Assembly (NCBI GenBank): GCA_937982385.1
Contig: CALJMC010000159.1
Coordinates: 1 to 24,004 of the forward strand
Length of the DNA stretch: 24,004 bases
Direction of reading: 5' to 3'
DNA from: an uncultured Rickettsiales bacterium
Lineage (GTDB): Bacteria > Pseudomonadota > Alphaproteobacteria > Rickettsiales > UBA998
This document shows, in pieces, positions 23,413 to 24,004 of the stretch (its first letter is position 1; the number at the start of each line of letters is the position of its first letter). Below the pieces are notes generated by a model. That model was not told the origin of the DNA, made no database searches, and worked only from the letters and a program-made list of their open reading frames with translations. The position numbers and the translations under genes are program-made.

Positions 23413-23440
23413 TACAGTTATCCTAGGATATAGCTGTTAT
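23412..23440 (+). promoter_or_regulatory. Possible dcd promoter with a 12-base palindrome in the spacer
   Basis: TTACAG (23412-23417) and TGTTAT (23435-23440) are 17 bases apart, a modest sigma-70-like match. The perfect palindrome TATCCTAGGATA (23419-23430) lies in the spacer and could be a regulator site. Both assignments are inferred. Confidence 0.35.
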
Positions 23441-23465
23441 TCATTATATATATACGGAGAGACTT

Positions 23466-24004
23466 ATGGGCATTATGCCAGACCATTGGATTCGTGATCG
23501 CGCTCAAAATGATGCGATGATTGAGCCGTTCGTTGAAACGCTAAATCGTGAGGGAGTTATCTCCTACGGTGTGTCGTCCTATGGTTATGATGCGCGGGTG
23601 GCCGATGAATTCAAGATTTTTACCAATGTAGATTCTGCCATTGTTGACCCGAAGAATTTCTCAAGTGATGGTTTTGTAGACCGTCAGACGGATGTCTGCA
23701 TTATCCCACCGAACAGTTTTGTGTTGGCTCGCACAGTAGAATATTTCCGCATTCCACGTGATACGCTCGTTGTCTGTGTCGGAAAATCGACCTATGCACG
23801 TTGCGGTATTATCGTGAATGTAACCCCGCTAGAGCCTGAGTGGGAAGGGCATGTCACCCTAGAATTTTCAAACACCACACCACTCCCCGCAAAAATCTAT
23901 GCCAATGAGGGTGCGTGTCAGTTCTTGTTCCTCAAAGGTGATTCTGAGTGCGACATCTCCTACGGTGACCGCAAAGGAAAATATATGGGACAAAAAGGTG
24001 TGAC
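23466..24004 (+). CDS. dcd: dCTP deaminase (partial at the window end)
   Basis: Dcd deaminates dCTP to dUTP, feeding dTMP synthesis. The 179 codons visible begin MGIMPDHWIRDRAQNDAMIE and cover nearly the whole protein, which in this family is usually about 185-190 residues; only the last few residues and the stop are missing. Diagnostic segments are ISYGVSSYGYDARVADEFKI, GKSTYARCGIIVNVTPLEP with the catalytic Glu in the LEPEWEGHVTLEFSN region, and the C-terminal YMGQKGV. GGAGAG lies 4 bases before the ATG at 23466; a second in-frame ATG at 23475 is less well placed. Confidence 0.95.
   Translation, partial: MGIMPDHWIRDRAQNDAMIEPFVETLNREGVISYGVSSYGYDARVADEFKIFTNVDSAIVDPKNFSSDGFVDRQTDVCIIPPNSFVLARTVEYFRIPRDTLVVCVGKSTYARCGIIVNVTPLEPEWEGHVTLEFSNTTPLPAKIYANEGACQFLFLKGDSECDISYGDRKGKYMGQKGV

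Overview
The window reads as chromosomal DNA of an alphaproteobacterium with moderate GC. Two things suggest a Rickettsiales-like or similarly deep-branching lineage. The first is a compact vir-type type IV secretion locus (virB2 end, virB4, virB6, virB8, virB9, virB10, virB11, virD4), whose VirD4 ends in a proline/alanine/glutamate-rich tail. The second is the run rpsF-rpsR-DUF2232-rplI-dnaB-alr-mlaE-mlaF. Signs of a fuller lifestyle than a strict intracellular parasite are alanine racemase, a TetR regulator, an OmpA-type envelope protein and a GGDEF-like protein. Taxonomy is inferred from gene content and order only.

Region 1 (1-9710, + strand) is the secretion system. The end of the pilin gene virB2 is closed by a strong terminator. 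Then virB4 and virB6 overlap as TAATG, and a second terminator follows virB6. A promoter region with two palindromes 22 bp apart precedes the tightly packed virB8-virB9-virB10-virB11-virD4. No virB1, virB3, virB5 or virB7 is present here. VirB4 has lost consensus residues in both Walker motifs, so an intact copy probably lies elsewhere.

Region 2 (9784-16402, - strand) is a housekeeping run: ribosomal proteins S6 and S18, a DUF2232 membrane protein, ribosomal protein L9 with an Ala/Glu-rich tail, replicative helicase DnaB, alanine racemase, and the permease and ATPase of an Mla-type phospholipid transporter. Terminators follow rpsR and rplI. alr-mlaE-mlaF are spaced for translational coupling.

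Region 3 (16523-18733, + strand) is fatty acid synthesis: fabD, a small DUF2061 membrane protein behind a palindromic promoter, and fabG behind a leader with three adjacent hairpins. No acpP follows. fabG instead meets a convergent gene, and the two stop codons overlap.

Region 4 (18730-23233, - strand) holds a 651-aa soluble protein with two divergent GGDEF-like domains, NAD kinase, an OmpA-family protein, a 375-bp gap, and a TetR-family regulator with a probable self-operator. Region 5 (23234-24004, + strand) has a hairpin cluster and the dCTP deaminase gene dcd, cut by the window end.

The best candidates for something new are the tandem GGDEF-like protein, the degenerate VirB4, the fabG leader and the paired palindromes before virB8. 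I saw no CRISPR array, tRNA, rRNA, insertion sequence or phage gene.
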